Shown here: one piece after another, positions 62,141-64,000 of the stretch
Layout of the letters: each line of letters opens with the position of its first letter
Position numbering within the stretch: the stretch's first letter is position 1
Source: Methyloversatilis sp. RAC08
GTDB taxonomy: Bacteria > Pseudomonadota > Gammaproteobacteria > Burkholderiales > Rhodocyclaceae
Reading direction: 5' to 3'
NCBI RefSeq assembly: GCF_001713355.1
Contig: NZ_CP016448.1
Span: 3,782,001 to 3,846,000 of the forward strand
DNA: 64,000 bases
The notes under the pieces: model-generated
What the model saw: the letters and a program-made list of their open reading frames with translations, nothing else
Database searches by the model: none
What the model was told of the DNA's origin: nothing
Position numbers and translations under genes: made by a program

Positions 62141-62164
62141 TTCTGAAAATTACTGTTTTCAGAA
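62141..62164. other. AT-rich hairpin after the mrp operon
   Basis: TTCTGAAAA / TTTTCAGAA, a perfect 9-bp stem with loop TTACTG, 47 bp after mrpG. Without a T run on either side it is a weak terminator candidate, and could as well be a site for a regulator of the GFA gene downstream. Confidence 0.5.
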
Positions 62165-62289
62165 GTAAGTATCAGACATCCCATATCCGCTTCCGGCGCA
62201 CTGATTCTGGAAAGCCGTCGCGCCTTCACCTATGTTATCGATGCGGTCGTGAGGTCACTCCCATCACTCGATGACAATCCGGAGGTGCA

Positions 62290-62745
62290 ATGAACACTCC
62301 TTTTTCGGGCGGCTGCTCGTGTGGAGCCATCCGCTACACATGTTCGGCCAAGCCGCTTTTCTCGTGGAACTGCCATTGCCGCGACTGTCAGCGCGCCAGC
62401 GGCAGTGCGTACTGCCCGGTCATGTACGTATCGAAAGGCGCGCTCACGATTTCCGGTCCCGAACCTCGCTATGCCTCGCTGCACGCCGAGAGCGGTCGCA
62501 AGGTCAGCCGCGGGCTGTGCGCGGCCTGCGGCTCGAATCTGTTCATACTGGCCGATCTGGTGCCCGACATGCAGGGTGTGTGGGCAGGCAGCCTGGACGA
62601 TCCGGAAATATTCTGGCCGCAGATCAATGTATGGACCCGCAGCGCGCCCGCCTGGAGCCGCTTCGACCGATCCATCGAATGCCTCGACACCGCGCCCGAC
62701 GAACAGCGATTCAACGCCCTGCTGCAGGAGGCGCTCGATCTCTGA
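62290..62745 (+). CDS. GFA family zinc protein (glutathione-dependent formaldehyde-activating-like)
   Basis: A 151-aa protein with the Mss4-like zinc fold of GFA proteins: GGCSCGAIRY at residues 8-17, CHCRDCQRASGS (near 30), and GLCAACGSNL (near 77), the three Cys groups that bind two zinc ions. Family members range from glutathione-formaldehyde ligases to proteins of unknown role, so a formaldehyde function is not proven despite the methylotrophic context. Good GGAGG ribosome site 6 bp before the ATG. Confidence 0.9.
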   Translation: MNTPFSGGCSCGAIRYTCSAKPLFSWNCHCRDCQRASGSAYCPVMYVSKGALTISGPEPRYASLHAESGRKVSRGLCAACGSNLFILADLVPDMQGVWAGSLDDPEIFWPQINVWTRSAPAWSRFDRSIECLDTAPDEQRFNALLQEALDL

Positions 62746-62856
62746 GCACCGTCGTTCGTGATGCCGCCCGCCGAACCGAAATCTCGACCGCAGTGACGCG
62801 ACGTTGCCCACCCCTGCTCGCCCGCTGGCCGATCAGGCAGCGCGCGAGGGGCGGCT

Positions 62857-63606
62857 TCAGCGCATCGCGCGTCGGTAGGTCACCACCAGAACATCCCGCC
62901 AGGCCGGTTTCGACGGGTCCAGCGGATGGATGGGTGTGACGCCGTGCAGCGCGCGCTGGTCATTCACCAGCGCCGCATCGCACGGCGCGGTCAGCGTGAA
63001 GCTGTCCAGCGGGTCGCCTTCGGGCGAGAAGATTTCGGTCGTGCCGCTTTCGACGTTTTCTCGCCGCACCATCATCACCAGCACGAAATCGACGCCGTCG
63101 CGGTGCACGCCTTCCGGCGTCGGCTTGCCGGCGCCATCGGGCAGCGCCTCGATGCGGAACTGGTGCACCTCGATGTGCGCCGCGGTACCCGGATGCAGGC
63201 GCTGGAACACGCCGAGACCAAGCCGGATCGCGGTCTGCATGGTTGCGCCCTGCATCACCTCGGGTGCGATCGGCGCGAAATGGCGTGCGACGCCACCATT
63301 CAGGTTGTTGTAGTCGAGGCTTTGATAATGCGGCTGATGTGCTTCGAGCACTGCGTCGAGACTGTCGGCCGGCGCGCTCAGTACCGCGTAGCGACGGCGC
63401 CGGTAGCGGCCGCCGTCAGCCATGTAGGTATCGCGCTCCAGCGAGCCCCAACTGGCGGCAAACCTTTCCCAGTCACTGTTCCAGCCCGCTTCGAGGCTGG
63501 CCAGACCGTTTTTCGTGTGATCGGCCGGCAGGAAGCAGAAGTCATGCGTGGCGATGCATTCCGCGAGGGCATGCGGATCATCGCCATGTGTGATGTGAGC
63601 GGGCAT
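62857..63606 (-). CDS. 2OG-Fe dioxygenase family protein
   Basis: A 249-aa protein with the jelly-roll of the '2OG-Fe dioxygenase' family (PF10014): metal ligands in PEGVHRDGVDF (His, Asp near residue 168) and DQRALHGVTPI (His), and a 2-oxoglutarate-binding Arg in the RDVLVVTYRRA tail. Members hydroxylate free amino acids such as isoleucine or leucine in known cases; the substrate here is unknown. It is convergent with the GFA gene and divergent from the hydroxypyruvate isomerase-like gene. Confidence 0.85.
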   Translation of the reverse strand: MPAHITHGDDPHALAECIATHDFCFLPADHTKNGLASLEAGWNSDWERFAASWGSLERDTYMADGGRYRRRRYAVLSAPADSLDAVLEAHQPHYQSLDYNNLNGGVARHFAPIAPEVMQGATMQTAIRLGLGVFQRLHPGTAAHIEVHQFRIEALPDGAGKPTPEGVHRDGVDFVLVMMVRRENVESGTTEIFSPEGDPLDSFTLTAPCDAALVNDQRALHGVTPIHPLDPSKPAWRDVLVVTYRRAMR

Positions 63607-63715
63607 GAACGGGACCGGGCGAAAAAAATGCGAAGCCTCAGAAGATACTCCGCGCGACAGGACAACGCATGTCCGCCGCCAATTAGAATCATCGCCTCAC
63701 CCGGATTGACGTCAC

Positions 63716-64000
63716 ATGCCCCGCTTCTGCGCCAACCTGTCACTGCTGTTCACGGAACAGCCCTTCGTCGGGCGCTATGCCGCGGCTGCGCGCGCCGGCT
63801 TCAGCGGCGTCGAATGCCACTTTCCGTATGCCGTGCCGGCCGACGTACTTGCGGCTGAACTGCTCGCGCATCGGCTCGAACAGGTGCTGTTCAACCTGCC
63901 CCCCGGCAACTGGTCGGCCGGCGAACGCGGCATCGCCTGCCTGCCCGACCGGGTGGAAGAATTCGAAGCGGGTGTGGCGCACGCGCTCGACTACGCGCGC
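63716..64000 (+). CDS. Hydroxypyruvate isomerase-like TIM-barrel protein, 5' part
   Basis: The first 95 codons of a gene cut by the window edge. It begins MPRFCANLSLLFTEQPFVGR, then AAARAGFSGVECHFPYAV, VLFNLPPGNWSAGERGIACL. This start is the classic N-terminus of hydroxypyruvate isomerase (Hyi), a xylose-isomerase-like barrel that interconverts hydroxypyruvate and tartronate semialdehyde. Catalytic glutamates lie beyond the edge, so the call rests on the N-terminus alone. It is divergent from the dioxygenase gene. Confidence 0.85.
   Translation, partial: MPRFCANLSLLFTEQPFVGRYAAAARAGFSGVECHFPYAVPADVLAAELLAHRLEQVLFNLPPGNWSAGERGIACLPDRVEEFEAGVAHALDYAR

Overview
This is a gene-dense, high-GC chromosomal window. 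It reads as a methylotroph-leaning betaproteobacterium; the gene mix most resembles Rhodocyclales such as Methyloversatilis. That placement is inferred from content: three PEP-CTERM exosortase-substrate proteins, a two-subunit FDH1-type NAD formate dehydrogenase, a quinoprotein relay cluster (SoxYZ-like and SoxH-like proteins), and the betaproteobacterial gene order yciB-yciI-bolA-ppiC. I see no rRNA, tRNA, CRISPR array, prophage or insertion sequence.

Layout. 0-1.1 kb: end of an aminotransferase, an S4-domain protein and a PEP-CTERM protein. 1.1-7 kb: a minus-strand metal-type RND efflux operon (TolC, adaptor, pump) interrupted by a repeat cluster. 7-10.4 kb: quinoprotein relay genes. 10.4-15 kb: formate dehydrogenase beta and alpha with a clear terminator. 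15-19.2 kb: a cobalamin riboswitch, then two PEP-CTERM surface proteins (the second a DUF4465 protein) and a BtuB-like TonB receptor; this is probably a vitamin B12 capture locus. 19-25.6 kb: mixed housekeeping genes (deacylase, SelO, CobW GTPase, LysR, pirin, flavodoxin-like). 25.7-31 kb: parvulin, BolA, YciI, YciB, HU, YaaA and a Tat-exported dienelactone hydrolase.

31-44.4 kb is a nitrate/nitrite assimilation operon on the minus strand: nirB, nirD, narK, a fused PP2C phosphatase/Ser-Thr kinase, nasA and a YbiB-type gene. It is headed by a near-consensus sigma-54 promoter, an NtrC-like site and a leader of about 490 nt. A second YbiB paralogue lies just beyond, past a chemoreceptor. 44.5-50.9 kb: tandem beta-hydroxyacid dehydrogenases, a sensor kinase, phospholipase A and the ammonium transporter. 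The transporter and gdhA diverge from a shared region holding two NtrC-like palindromes and a sigma-54 promoter, so nitrate uptake and reduction, ammonium uptake and glutamate synthesis all appear to be under nitrogen control.

52.5-54.6 kb carries a bufferin-type copper-binding RiPP operon (BufA2-like precursor, DUF692 modification enzyme, BufC-like partner). A solitary tyrosine recombinase follows, then a complete mrp Na+/H+ antiporter operon (A/B fusion, C, D, E, F, G), a GFA-family protein, a 2OG-Fe dioxygenase and the start of a hydroxypyruvate isomerase-like gene cut by the window edge.
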